From an uncultured Bacteroidales bacterium (lineage in GTDB: Bacteria > Bacteroidota > Bacteroidia > Bacteroidales > Paludibacteraceae), in the NCBI GenBank assembly GCA_937885465.1, contig CAKZZM010000190.1, positions 1 to 64,000 on the forward strand: a stretch of DNA of 64,000 bases, read 5' to 3'. Below are positions 33,172 to 41,777 of this stretch, in pieces. The translations under genes and the position numbers were made by a program. The notes under the pieces are model-generated. The model was not told where the DNA came from. It was given only the letters and a program-made list of their open reading frames with translations, and searched no databases. Each line of letters begins with the position of its first letter. Position 1 is the first letter of the stretch.

Positions 33172-33262
33172 TTCTTGGTGTGAAAATGTCAGCAACATAG
33201 AGGTTGCGGCAAAAAATAATAATAAATATTGTCCCGATAGGCGGGATCAATTTAACAACATT

Positions 33263-33658
33263 ATGACAGATCCAATCGCAGATTATCTCACTCGTTTGAG
33301 AAATGCAATCAAAGCAGGTCACCGCGTGGTGGAAATTCCTGCTTCCAATCTGAAGAAAGAGATCACTCGAATCTTGTTTGAGAAAGGTTATATTCTCTCA
33401 TACAAGTTCGTGGAGGATGGCCCTCAAGGTACTATCAAAGTGGCCTTGAAGTATGATCCGGTTAACCATGTTAACGCCATCAAGTCTTTAACTCGCGTAT
33501 CAACTCCCGGCTTGCGTCGTTATGTAGGCTATAGGGATATGCCCCGTGTGCTCAACGGTCTCGGTATCGCAATCATCTCCACCTCTAAGGGTGTGATGAC
33601 CGATAAGGAAGCGTTAGGTCAGAAACTCGGCGGTGAAGTTCTTTGCTATGTTTATTAA
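33263..33658 (+). CDS. rpsH: 30S ribosomal protein S8
   Basis: A 16S rRNA-binding protein, 131 residues. The open frame extends back to 33131, but the ATG at 33263 (MTDPIADYLTRLRNAIKAGH) is the family start; the upstream codons cover the dyad region. C-terminal STSKGVMTDKEA...GGEVLCYVY is conserved. In E. coli S8 controls the spc operon; the structured spacer upstream makes local control plausible. Confidence 0.97.
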   Translation: MTDPIADYLTRLRNAIKAGHRVVEIPASNLKKEITRILFEKGYILSYKFVEDGPQGTIKVALKYDPVNHVNAIKSLTRVSTPGLRRYVGYRDMPRVLNGLGIAIISTSKGVMTDKEALGQKLGGEVLCYVY

Positions 33659-33675
33659 AAAGAGGAGGTAACATT

Positions 33676-34230
33676 ATGTCAAGAATCGGAAAATTACCAA
33701 TTGCTATTCCGGCAGGTGTAACAGTTACTGTAGATGCAGAGAATGTTGTTACGGTAAAAGGTCCCAAGGGGACGTTGTCTCAGGCAGTCAATCCTGCAAT
33801 AAGCGTTAAGGTTGATGGTGCTGAGTGTCATGTTACTCGTCCTAATGACGAAAAGGAGAACCGCGCAATGCACGGCTTGTACCGCGCTCTTATTCATAAT
33901 ATGGTTGTGGGTGTATCAGAGGGTTACAAGAAGGTGCTTGAGTTGGTAGGTGTAGGTTATCGTGTAGAGAACCAGGGCAATCTGCTTCAGTTTGCGTTAG
34001 GCTATACTCATCCTATCTATCTTATGCTTCCCCCCGAGGTGAAGGTTGAAACGAAGTCAGAGCGTAATCAGAACCCGCTCGTTATCCTTGAATCTGCTGA
34101 CAAGCAGTTGATAGGTCAGATATGTGCGAAGATTCGTTCGTTCCGTAAGCCGGAGCCTTATAAAGGTAAGGGTATTAAGTTCCAAGGTGAAGTTATTCGT
34201 CGTAAAGCCGGTAAGTCAGCCGGTAAGTAA
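33676..34230 (+). CDS. rplF: 50S ribosomal protein L6
   Basis: A 50S protein near the GTPase centre, 184 residues. The start was chosen at the ATG at 33676 (MSRIGKLPIAIPAGVTV). C-terminal PEPYKGKGIKF is conserved. Confidence 0.97.
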   Translation: MSRIGKLPIAIPAGVTVTVDAENVVTVKGPKGTLSQAVNPAISVKVDGAECHVTRPNDEKENRAMHGLYRALIHNMVVGVSEGYKKVLELVGVGYRVENQGNLLQFALGYTHPIYLMLPPEVKVETKSERNQNPLVILESADKQLIGQICAKIRSFRKPEPYKGKGIKFQGEVIRRKAGKSAGK

Positions 34231-34247
34231 TTAAAAAGGCAAAAGTT

Positions 34248-34592
34248 ATGAATCACAAAATAGAAAGAAGACTTAAGATTAAGGCTCATATTCGTACCCG
34301 TGTACACGGTACGGCAGAGCGTCCTCGTCTGAGTGTGTTCCGTTCTAACAGTCAGATATATGCTCAGGTGATTAATGACGAGGAGGGTAAGACTCTTGCC
34401 TCCGCTTCATCTTTGGCTATCAAGGACAAGATGACGAAGACAGAGAAGGCTGCCGTGGTAGGTAAGGCTATTGCAGAGGCAGCAAAGAAAGCAGGTGTAG
34501 AGGCTGTTGTGTTTGACCGCAACGGTTATCTCTATCACGGTCGTGTTAAACAATTGGCGGATGCTGCTCGTGAGGCAGGTCTGAACTTCTAA
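34248..34592 (+). CDS. rplR: 50S ribosomal protein L18
   Basis: A 5S rRNA-binding protein, 114 residues (RTRVHGTAERPRLSVFRSN, FDRNGYLYHGRVKQLADAAREAGL). Full length; 16 bp before rpsE. Confidence 0.97.
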   Translation: MNHKIERRLKIKAHIRTRVHGTAERPRLSVFRSNSQIYAQVINDEEGKTLASASSLAIKDKMTKTEKAAVVGKAIAEAAKKAGVEAVVFDRNGYLYHGRVKQLADAAREAGLNF

Positions 34593-34608
34593 TAGAAAGG
34601 TAACAGAA

Positions 34609-35115
34609 ATGAATCGAGTAAAAACCACAAATGACCTTGAACTTCAAGAGCGTTTGGTCGCAGTAAACAGGGTAACAAAGGTTACCAAGGGTGGTCGTAC
34701 ATTCACCTTTGCCGCCATTGTAGTTGTAGGAAATGGTAACGGCATAGTAGGTTGGGGTTTAGGTAAGGCTGGTGAGGTTACCGCCGCCATCTCCAAAGGC
34801 ACAGAGGCTGCTAAAAAGAATCTTATTCAGGTGCCGATATTGAATGGTACCATACCTCATGAGCAGATTGCCAAGTTCGGCGGTGCCCGCGTATTCTTGC
34901 AGCCCGCATCTCACGGTACCGGTGTGAAAGCCGGTGGTGCTATGCGTGCCGTGCTTGAATCGGTAGGTGTAAAGGATGTGCTTGCAAAATCAAAGGGCTC
35001 ATCTAACCCTCATAACCTCGTTAAGGCTACTATCGCTGCATTAGGCGAGATGCGTGATGCACGCACCGTAGCACAAAATAGAGGTGTGGATCTTGCAACG
35101 GTATTTAATGGTTAA
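34609..35115 (+). CDS. rpsE: 30S ribosomal protein S5
   Basis: A 30S fidelity protein, 168 residues. The dsRNA-binding N-domain (RLVAVNRVTKVTKGGRTFTF) and the C-domain (GSSNPHNLVKATIAAL) are intact. Confidence 0.97.
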   Translation: MNRVKTTNDLELQERLVAVNRVTKVTKGGRTFTFAAIVVVGNGNGIVGWGLGKAGEVTAAISKGTEAAKKNLIQVPILNGTIPHEQIAKFGGARVFLQPASHGTGVKAGGAMRAVLESVGVKDVLAKSKGSSNPHNLVKATIAALGEMRDARTVAQNRGVDLATVFNG

Positions 35116-35150
35116 TGGTAATGTGTAACGAATAAAAAGAGTTAAAAATT

Positions 35151-35327
35151 ATGGCAACAATAAAAATTCAGAAAGTTCGTAGCACTATCAAGTCTTCTCA
35201 GAACCAAAAGCGCGTTATGGAAGCTTTAGGTCTGCGTAAGATGAACCATGTTGTAGAGCATGAGGCTACTCCTGCCATACTCGGTATGGTGGAAAAGGTT
35301 AAGCACCTTGTAAAAGTTATTGATTAA
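35151..35327 (+). CDS. rpmD: 50S ribosomal protein L30
   Basis: A 58-residue protein from ATG 35151 to TAA 35325-35327: starts MATIKIQKVRSTIKSSQNQK, then LGLRKMNHVVEHE and a C-terminal VKHLVKVID. It occupies the expected place between rpsE and rplO. Confidence 0.95.
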   Translation: MATIKIQKVRSTIKSSQNQKRVMEALGLRKMNHVVEHEATPAILGMVEKVKHLVKVID

Positions 35328-35389
35328 ATCAACTTGTCTGTCGTGCGATAGGATAATCCGAGTGCGTCAGGCGTAAACAAAACAAAAAA

Positions 35390-35836
35390 ATGGAATTACA
35401 TAATTTAACCCCCGCAGCAGGTTCGACCCATTTGTCAAAGCGTGTAGGTCGTGGTGCCGGCTCGGGCAAAGGCGGAACTTCTACCCGTGGTCATAAAGGA
35501 GCAAAATCTCGCTCCGGTTATTCAAAGAAGATCGGTTTCGAAGGCGGTCAGATGCCTATTCAGCGTCGTTTGCCGAAGTTCGGTTTTAAGAATATCAACC
35601 ATGTAGAGTATAAGGCAATCAATTTGTCAACCCTTCAGGCTCTTGCTGAGGCTAAGAATCTTGAGAAGATAGGTCTGCAAGAACTTATCGATGCCGGTTT
35701 CGTAAGCAAGAATATGCTTGTTAAGATACTGGGAAATGGCGAGTTGAAAGCTAAATTGGTAGTAGAGGCTCACGCCTTCTCTAAGTCAGCCGAGGCTGCT
35801 ATTGCTGCCGCCGGTGGTGAGAGCAAGAAACTATAA
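35390..35836 (+). CDS. rplO: 50S ribosomal protein L15
   Basis: A late 50S assembly protein, 148 residues. The Gly/Arg/Lys-rich N-terminus (GRGAGSGKGGTSTRGHKGAKSR) and the FEGGQMPIQRRLPKFGF motif are intact. Confidence 0.97.
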   Translation: MELHNLTPAAGSTHLSKRVGRGAGSGKGGTSTRGHKGAKSRSGYSKKIGFEGGQMPIQRRLPKFGFKNINHVEYKAINLSTLQALAEAKNLEKIGLQELIDAGFVSKNMLVKILGNGELKAKLVVEAHAFSKSAEAAIAAAGGESKKL

Positions 35837-35899
35837 TTATTAGTAAGTGTCGTTTCATTCCCTATTTTGGGAATGAAATGACAGAATTTTATTACAGTT

Positions 35900-37237
35900 A
35901 TGAAGTTTATTGAAACATGTAAAAATATTTGGAAGATAGAAGATTTGCGTACTCGTCTTGGGATAACGCTCTTGTTCGTGCTTATCTACAGGTTTGGTTC
36001 GTTTATCGTTCTTCCGGGTATTGACCCGACGGCGTTGTCTGCTCTTCATGCTCAGACGGCGGGCGGTTTGATGGCTCTTTTGGACATGTTCTCCGGTGGT
36101 GCGTTCTCTAATGCGTCAATATTCGCGTTAGGAATCATGCCGTATATCTCAGCATCGATTATCATTCAGTTGCTGACGATAGCAGTGCCTTATTTTCAGA
36201 AGATGCAGCAAGACGGCGAGTCGGGACGTCAGCGAATGAACCAGATAACAAGGTGGTTGACAGTGGCTATTCTGATTATCCAAGGTCCGAGTTACTTGGT
36301 TAACCTTTCCGTCCAGATGGCAGCCGTCGGTGCTCCGATACAGGTAGGATGGAACTGGTTTACAATCTCTTCTACTATCATCTTGTGCGCCGGTTCAATG
36401 TTCGTGATGTGGCTCGGTGAGCGTATTACCGATCGCGGTGTTGGAAATGGTATTTCTTTCATCATCTTGATTGGTATCATTGCTCGTTTTCCGGGGGCTA
36501 TCATTCAAGAGTTCTCTTCTCGTTTGAACGAGGGTGGAGGTTTGATGGTATTCCTTGCTGAAATTATAATTCTGATACTTGTGATTGCAGCAGCGATAAC
36601 ATTGGTTCAGGGTACTCGCAAGATACCTGTACAGTATGCAAAGCGTATGGTAGGTAACCGTCAGTACGGCGGTGTGCGTCAGTACATCCCGCTGAAGGTT
36701 AACGCAGCGAATGTGATGCCTATCATCTTCGCGCAGGCTATAATGTTTATACCTATTATGATTGCCGGTTTCACAACGGATGGTTCGGGTGCTTTCGTTC
36801 GTGCCTTCTCTGATAACAACGGCTTCTGGTATAACCTTGTGTTCTTCCTTCTCATTATTGCCTTCACCTATTTCTATACTGCCATTATTGTCAATCCTCA
36901 GCAGATGGCTGAATCCTTGAAACAAAACAATGGTTTCATACCCGGTGTTAAGCCGGGTAAGAAGACTGCCGAATATATTGACACCATCATGTCGCGCATT
37001 ACCCTGCCGGGTAGTATCTTCCTCGGAATAATAGCTATTCTTCCGGCATTTGCTCGTATGTTTGGCGTGTCAATGTCGTTCGCTCAGTTCTTCGGCGGAA
37101 CATCGTTGTTGATTATGGTAGGTGTTATTCTGGATACGCTTCAGCAGATAGAGAGTCATTTGTTAATGCGTCACTACGACGGTTTCTTTGATGACGGTTT
37201 CCGCATCAAGGGGCGCTCGGGTGCAATGGCATATTAA
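35900..37237 (+). CDS. secY: Protein translocase subunit SecY
   Basis: The channel-forming subunit of the Sec translocon, 445 residues with ten membrane helices. The plug region (LLDMFSGGAFSNASIFALGIMPYISASIIIQLL) and the cytoplasmic loop QRRIPVQYAKR-like TRKIPVQYAKRMVGNRQYGG are present. It sits between rplO and map, as in most bacteria. Confidence 0.97.
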   Translation: MKFIETCKNIWKIEDLRTRLGITLLFVLIYRFGSFIVLPGIDPTALSALHAQTAGGLMALLDMFSGGAFSNASIFALGIMPYISASIIIQLLTIAVPYFQKMQQDGESGRQRMNQITRWLTVAILIIQGPSYLVNLSVQMAAVGAPIQVGWNWFTISSTIILCAGSMFVMWLGERITDRGVGNGISFIILIGIIARFPGAIIQEFSSRLNEGGGLMVFLAEIIILILVIAAAITLVQGTRKIPVQYAKRMVGNRQYGGVRQYIPLKVNAANVMPIIFAQAIMFIPIMIAGFTTDGSGAFVRAFSDNNGFWYNLVFFLLIIAFTYFYTAIIVNPQQMAESLKQNNGFIPGVKPGKKTAEYIDTIMSRITLPGSIFLGIIAILPAFARMFGVSMSFAQFFGGTSLLIMVGVILDTLQQIESHLLMRHYDGFFDDGFRIKGRSGAMAY

Positions 37238-37269
37238 TTACAAAGTAACTAAGTGCATAGTGCCAAGAA

Positions 37270-38055
37270 ATGATTTTTCTCAAGACAGACGAAGAGGTAG
37301 AATTGCTTCGTGAAAGTAATCGCTTGTTAGCAATGACTTTGGCAGAAGTAGCCAAAGTCATTGCGCCGGGTGTAACGACGAAGCAGTTGGACTCATTAGC
37401 ATACGAGTATATCAAGGATAATGGCGGTGAGCCGTCATGTTTAGGCTATGAGGGTTATCCTGCTACGCTGTGTATCTCCGTTAACGAACAGGTGGTACAT
37501 GGTATTCCGTCTGATAAGGTCGTTCTGAAAGAAGGAGACATAGTGTCGGTCGATTCATGCGTTAAACTGAATGGTTTCCACTCTGATTCGGCTTACACCT
37601 TCCCCGTTGGAGAGGTATCGCCGGAGGTGATGACTTTGTTGAAGACTACGAAGGAGTGTCTGTATCTCGGTATAGAGCAGGCGGTAGCCGGTAAGCGCGT
37701 TGGTGACATCAGTTACGCCATTGAGCATCATGCTGCTCAGGTCGGTTTTTCCGTAACACACGATTTCGTAGGTCATGGAATAGGTCGCGAGATGCATGAG
37801 GACCCTGAGATACCCAACTTCGGCAGGCGCGGTAATGGCGTTGTATTGAAAGATGGCATGGTGATTGCCATTGAGCCGATGGTGCTGATGGGGAGGCGCA
37901 ATACCATTATTGAGAACGATGGTTGGACTGCTCGTACGGCTGATCGCAAACCTGCGGCGCATTATGAGTTATCGGTATGCGTAAGGCGCGGGAAAGCAGA
38001 TATCCTCTCAACCTTCGATTATATAAAGGAAGTGTTAGGAGAAAAATTTATTTAA
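37270..38055 (+). CDS. map: Methionine aminopeptidase, type I
   Basis: Removes initiator Met from nascent proteins. It has 261 residues. The metal ligands are visible in VSVDSC, FHSDSAYTF, FVGHGIGREMHEDP, IEPM and the terminal YELSVCV (Glu). Its stop codon is the first part of a 5 x 15-bp tandem repeat that fills the gap to infA. Confidence 0.96.
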   Translation: MIFLKTDEEVELLRESNRLLAMTLAEVAKVIAPGVTTKQLDSLAYEYIKDNGGEPSCLGYEGYPATLCISVNEQVVHGIPSDKVVLKEGDIVSVDSCVKLNGFHSDSAYTFPVGEVSPEVMTLLKTTKECLYLGIEQAVAGKRVGDISYAIEHHAAQVGFSVTHDFVGHGIGREMHEDPEIPNFGRRGNGVVLKDGMVIAIEPMVLMGRRNTIIENDGWTARTADRKPAAHYELSVCVRRGKADILSTFDYIKEVLGEKFI

Positions 38056-38128
38056 GTACCAAGTGACCAAGTACCAAGTGACCAAGTACCAAGTAACCAA
38101 GTACCAAGTAACCAAGTACCAAGTGACT
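38054..38128 (+). repeat. Tandem repeat, five 15-bp units, between map and infA
   Basis: Units of AAGTACCAAGT(G/A)ACC repeat five times with one or two changes, starting within the map stop codon and ending 11 bp before the infA ATG. Related CCAAGTGACCAAGT sequence occurs at 59401-59415. The copy number is likely to vary between strains. Confidence 0.9.
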
Positions 38129-38139
38129 AAGTAATAATT

Positions 38140-38358
38140 ATGGCAAAGCAGGATGCAATAGAAGTAGATGGCACGATAACCGAGGCGTTATCAAATGCTA
38201 TGTTCCGAGTAACATTAGAGAGCGGACATGTTATCATCGCACATATCTCAGGTAAGATGCGTATGCATTATATCAAGATTTTGCCTGGAGACAGGGTGCG
38301 TGTGGAGATGAGTCCGTATGATTTAACCAAAGGAAGAATTTCATTCCGTTACAAATAA
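38140..38358 (+). CDS. infA: Translation initiation factor IF-1
   Basis: A 72-residue OB-fold factor binding the ribosomal A site (MAKQDAIEVDGTITEALSNAMFRV, HISGKMRMHYIKILPGDRV). It directly follows the 15-bp tandem repeats, so those lie in its translation-initiation region if it is read from the operon mRNA. Confidence 0.97.
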   Translation: MAKQDAIEVDGTITEALSNAMFRVTLESGHVIIAHISGKMRMHYIKILPGDRVRVEMSPYDLTKGRISFRYK

Positions 38359-38370
38359 AACTTTACTCTC

Positions 38371-38487
38371 ATGAAAGTAAAAGCATCAATCAAGCGTCGT
38401 GACGACGATTGCAAGATCGTTCGCCGCAAAGGGCGTCTTTATGTTATTAACAAGAAAAACCCAAAGATGAAGATGCGTCAAGGATAA
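38371..38487 (+). CDS. rpmJ: 50S ribosomal protein L36 (zinc-free type)
   Basis: A 38-residue protein: starts MKVKASIKRRDDDCKIVRRKG and ends NPKMKMRQG. The zinc ligands of the C+ form (CxxC...C...H) are mostly replaced (only one Cys, and Met in place of His), so this is the C- form. It lies 12 bp after infA. Confidence 0.95.
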   Translation: MKVKASIKRRDDDCKIVRRKGRLYVINKKNPKMKMRQG

Positions 38488-38535
38488 GCGCTTTTCATAC
38501 GGGAAAATTAACAAAATTATCCAAAAGTAAATAAT

Positions 38536-38916
38536 ATGGCTATAAGAATTGTCGGTGTAGATTTACCCCAGAATAAGATAGGGGAGGTCGGTTTGACTTA
38601 CATCTACGGAATAGGTCGCAGTAGTGCAAAGAAGATCCTTGCCGAGGCAGGCGTTGACCCAAGCATCAAAGTGCAGGATTGGACAGACGACCAAGCAGCA
38701 AAAATCCGTGAAATCATCGGAGCAAGTTACAAAGTTGAAGGTGATCTTCGTTCGGAGGTACAACTCAACATCAAGCGTTTGATGGATATTGGTTGTTACC
38801 GTGGTGTTCGTCACCGTCTCGGTCTTCCTGTTCGTGGTCAGTCCACGAAGAATAATGCCCGTACTCGTAAGGGTAAAAAGAAAACTGTTGCTAATAAGAA
38901 GAAGGCAACGAAGTAA
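38536..38916 (+). CDS. rpsM: 30S ribosomal protein S13
   Basis: A 30S head protein contacting P-site tRNA and the 50S, 126 residues (MAIRIVGVDLPQNKIGEVGLTYIYGIGR, GLPVRGQSTKNNARTRKG). Confidence 0.97.
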   Translation: MAIRIVGVDLPQNKIGEVGLTYIYGIGRSSAKKILAEAGVDPSIKVQDWTDDQAAKIREIIGASYKVEGDLRSEVQLNIKRLMDIGCYRGVRHRLGLPVRGQSTKNNARTRKGKKKTVANKKKATK

Positions 38917-39048
38917 TCAACCAAGAGTGCAGAGTCGCTTGTCAGGCAGCGGGCAATTAATCATTAACGGAATGAGCCCCTATTGCCCAAATATATTGTA
39001 CAAAACGACAAGTGCCGCATGCATCTCAAAAAAATTCATTAAACAGTT

Positions 39049-39438
39049 ATGGCAAAGAAAACAGTTGCAACGAAAAAACGCGTTGTGAAGGTAGACGGTG
39101 TTGGTCAACTTCATGTTCAGTCTTCTTTCAACAATGTTATTGTCACGGTTGCTAACTCAGATGGTCAGGTTATCTCATGGTCGTCTGCCGGTAAGATGAG
39201 TTTCCGTGGCTCAAAGAAGAACACTCCTTACGCAGCCCAGATGGCAGCGCAAGACTGCTGCAAGACGGCGTATGACCTTGGTCTGCGCAAAGTGAAGGCA
39301 TTTGTAAAGGGTCCGGGTAACGGTCGTGAGTCTGCTATTCGTGCTTGCGTGGCAGCAGGTATCGATGTGGTAGAGATAGTAGATGTTACTCCAATGCCTC
39401 ATAATGGTTGTCGCCCACCAAAGCGTCGCCGCGTATAA
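39049..39438 (+). CDS. rpsK: 30S ribosomal protein S11
   Basis: A 30S platform protein, 129 residues (SSFNNVIVTVANSDGQVISWSSAGKMSF, VTPMPHNGCRPPKRRRV). A 132-bp gap precedes it. Confidence 0.97.
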   Translation: MAKKTVATKKRVVKVDGVGQLHVQSSFNNVIVTVANSDGQVISWSSAGKMSFRGSKKNTPYAAQMAAQDCCKTAYDLGLRKVKAFVKGPGNGRESAIRACVAAGIDVVEIVDVTPMPHNGCRPPKRRRV

Positions 39439-39479
39439 TAATAAATGATAATTTGTAATTTTATAAATCGTTAATAATT

Positions 39480-40085
39480 ATGGCAAGATATATAGGACCC
39501 AAATCGCGTATTGCTCGTCGTTTTGGTGAGGCTATTTTCGGTCCGGATAAGGTTCTTAGCAAGCGTAACTACGCTCCCGGACAGCACGGTGTGAACCGTA
39601 GAAAAAAGAATTCTGAGTACGGAACTCAGTTGGCAGAAAAGCAGAAGGCTAAATACACTTATGGTGTGTTAGAGCGTCAGTTCCGCTTGTTGTTTGCGCA
39701 GGCACAACGCGCAAAAGGTATTACGGGTGAGATTCTTCTTCAGTTACTCGAATCTCGTCTTGACAATGTAGTATATCGTATGGGTATTGCTCCTACGCGT
39801 GCTGCTGCTCGTCAAATGGTAAGCCACAAGCATATCGTGGTTGACGGCAAGGTGGTAAATATTCCGTCTTTCCAAGTTAAGCCCGGTATGATTGTAGGAG
39901 TGAGAGAGAAAGCAAAGTCTCTCGAGGTAATTGCCGCTTCCCTCGAAGGTTTCAACCATGCTAAGTATAGTTGGATTGAGTGGGACGGCACTCAAATGGC
40001 AGGTAAGTTCCTCAATGTTCCGATGCGTGAAGAGATACCGGAAAATATTAAGGAGCAACTGATCGTCGAATTGTACTCTAAGTAA
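39480..40085 (+). CDS. rpsD: 30S ribosomal protein S4
   Basis: A primary 16S binder, 201 residues (MARYIGPKSRIARRFGE, RRKKNSEYGTQLAEKQK, S4 domain with SRLDNVVYRMG). It has the longer zinc-free N-terminus. Confidence 0.97.
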   Translation: MARYIGPKSRIARRFGEAIFGPDKVLSKRNYAPGQHGVNRRKKNSEYGTQLAEKQKAKYTYGVLERQFRLLFAQAQRAKGITGEILLQLLESRLDNVVYRMGIAPTRAAARQMVSHKHIVVDGKVVNIPSFQVKPGMIVGVREKAKSLEVIAASLEGFNHAKYSWIEWDGTQMAGKFLNVPMREEIPENIKEQLIVELYSK

Positions 40086-40191
40086 TAAAGAACTCGGCAT
40101 CGTAGGTGTCGTGTACATAACACTAATCACTGTTTGCGTTTGTCGTTTAGGCAAATACTGACGACAAAAGCAAATTTAGTCAATAAAGATT

Positions 40192-41178
40192 ATGACAGTA
40201 TTAAATTTTATCAAACCTGACAAGGTTGTCATGTTGGACTCATCAGAGACGAAAGGCAAGTTTGAATTTCGCCCATTGGAGCCCGGTTATGGTATTACAG
40301 TGGGTAATGCTATTCGTCGTGTACTGCTTGCCTCGTTGGAGGGCTATGCCATTTGCTCGGTAAAGATCAGTGGCGTAGATCATGAGTTCGCTACGATACC
40401 CGGTTCTATTGATGATGTTACCAACATCATCCTTAACCTGAAGCAGGTGCGTTTCCGCAAGATAGAGGGAGTAGAAGAAGACACTGAGACGGTAACTGTA
40501 TCCGTGTCGAATATGACCTCTCTGCGTGCAGGCGAATTAGGCAGATATCTCGTTAATTTTGAGGTGTTGAATCCTGATTTGCAGATTGCGGAGTTAGATT
40601 CGTCAGCCAATTTTGACATCACCATTACCATTAATAAGGGTCGTGGTTATGTTCCGGCAGACGAGAATAGAAGTGTTGCAGATGAGATAGGTGTACTTGC
40701 TATCGACTCTATTTACACTCCTATACGCAATGTGCAATATGCCGTTGAGCCGTTCCGTGTAGAACAGCGTACTGACTATGAAAAACTGACTCTTAATATT
40801 GAGACAGATGGTTCTATTTCGCCTAAGGAAGCTTTGAAAGAGGCTGCGAAGATTCTTATCTTCCACTTTATGCTCTTCTCAGATGAGAAAATTATCATTG
40901 AGGAGCAAGAGCCTACCATCAATTCGGCATTAGACGAGGAGATACTCAAGATGCGTCAGTTGCTGAACTCTCGCCTTACCGATATGGACCTCTCTGTTAG
41001 AGCACTCAACTGCTTGAAATCAGCGGAGGTCGATACTCTTGGTCAGTTGGTTAAGTATCATAGAAGCGACTTGCTCAAATTCCGCAATTTCGGCAAGAAG
41101 TCTCTTACAGAGTTGGATGAGTTGCTCGAACGCAACGGACTTGCCTTCGGCATGGATATCAGTAAATACAAACTTTAA
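40192..41178 (+). CDS. rpoA: RNA polymerase subunit alpha
   Basis: A 328-residue scaffold of RNA polymerase. The N-domain (LEPGYGITVGNAIRRVLLASLEGYA) and the C-domain (LSVRALNCLKSAEVDTLGQLV, FRNFGKKSLTEL) are complete. It lies between rpsD and rplQ as usual. Confidence 0.97.
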   Translation: MTVLNFIKPDKVVMLDSSETKGKFEFRPLEPGYGITVGNAIRRVLLASLEGYAICSVKISGVDHEFATIPGSIDDVTNIILNLKQVRFRKIEGVEEDTETVTVSVSNMTSLRAGELGRYLVNFEVLNPDLQIAELDSSANFDITITINKGRGYVPADENRSVADEIGVLAIDSIYTPIRNVQYAVEPFRVEQRTDYEKLTLNIETDGSISPKEALKEAAKILIFHFMLFSDEKIIIEEQEPTINSALDEEILKMRQLLNSRLTDMDLSVRALNCLKSAEVDTLGQLVKYHRSDLLKFRNFGKKSLTELDELLERNGLAFGMDISKYKL

Positions 41179-41220
41179 TTGTTGTGCATTAATGCGCAAT
41201 GTAGTAAATTTTAGAAAACA

Positions 41221-41691
41221 ATGAGACATAATAAGAAATTCAATCACCTGAGCCGTACTTCCGAGCATCGTGCAGCAATGTTGTCGAACATGGCATGTTC
41301 GCTTATCATGCACAAGCGTATCTCTACCACTACGGCAAAGGCAAAGGCTCTCCGCGTATATGTTGAGCCCTTGCTGACAAAGGCAAAAGAGGACACTACT
41401 GCTAATCGTCGTCTTGTCTTCGCCAAACTGAAGCAGAAGGCTGTTGTAACAGAACTCTTCCAGAATGTAAGCGAGAAGATAGCCAATCGTCCGGGCGGTT
41501 ATACTCGTATTCTTCGCACAGGTCATCGTCTTGGTGATGCTGCTGAGATGTGCATTATCGAACTTGTTGACTACAACGAGAACATGCTCAAGGATGCAAA
41601 GAAGGCCGCCAAGAAAACCACTCGTCGCGCCGGCAAGAAAGCCGCTCAGAAAGCAGAGGCAGCCCCTGCAGCAGAGAAAGAAGCCGAGTAA
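41221..41691 (+). CDS. rplQ: 50S ribosomal protein L17
   Basis: A 50S protein, 156 residues (MRHNKKFNHLSRTSEHRAAMLSNM, RTGHRLGDAAEMCIIELV). The Lys/Ala/Glu-rich C-terminal extension of ~30 residues is normal for Bacteroidota. It is the last gene of the block, followed by a terminator. Confidence 0.97.
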   Translation: MRHNKKFNHLSRTSEHRAAMLSNMACSLIMHKRISTTTAKAKALRVYVEPLLTKAKEDTTANRRLVFAKLKQKAVVTELFQNVSEKIANRPGGYTRILRTGHRLGDAAEMCIIELVDYNENMLKDAKKAAKKTTRRAGKKAAQKAEAAPAAEKEAE

Positions 41692-41711
41692 AATGTTACT
41701 AAACGGTAAAC

Positions 41712-41741
41712 AAAACGGGAGACAAATTTGTCCCCCGTTTT
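41712..41741 (+). terminator. Terminator of the ribosomal block
   Basis: AAAACGGG (41712-41719) pairs with CCCGTTTT (41734-41741), with the inner palindrome GACAAATTTGTC (41721-41732), followed by ATTTG. Confidence 0.85.
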
Positions 41742-41777
41742 ATTTGTATAAAAGAAACAGCGTATTCTTACACACTA

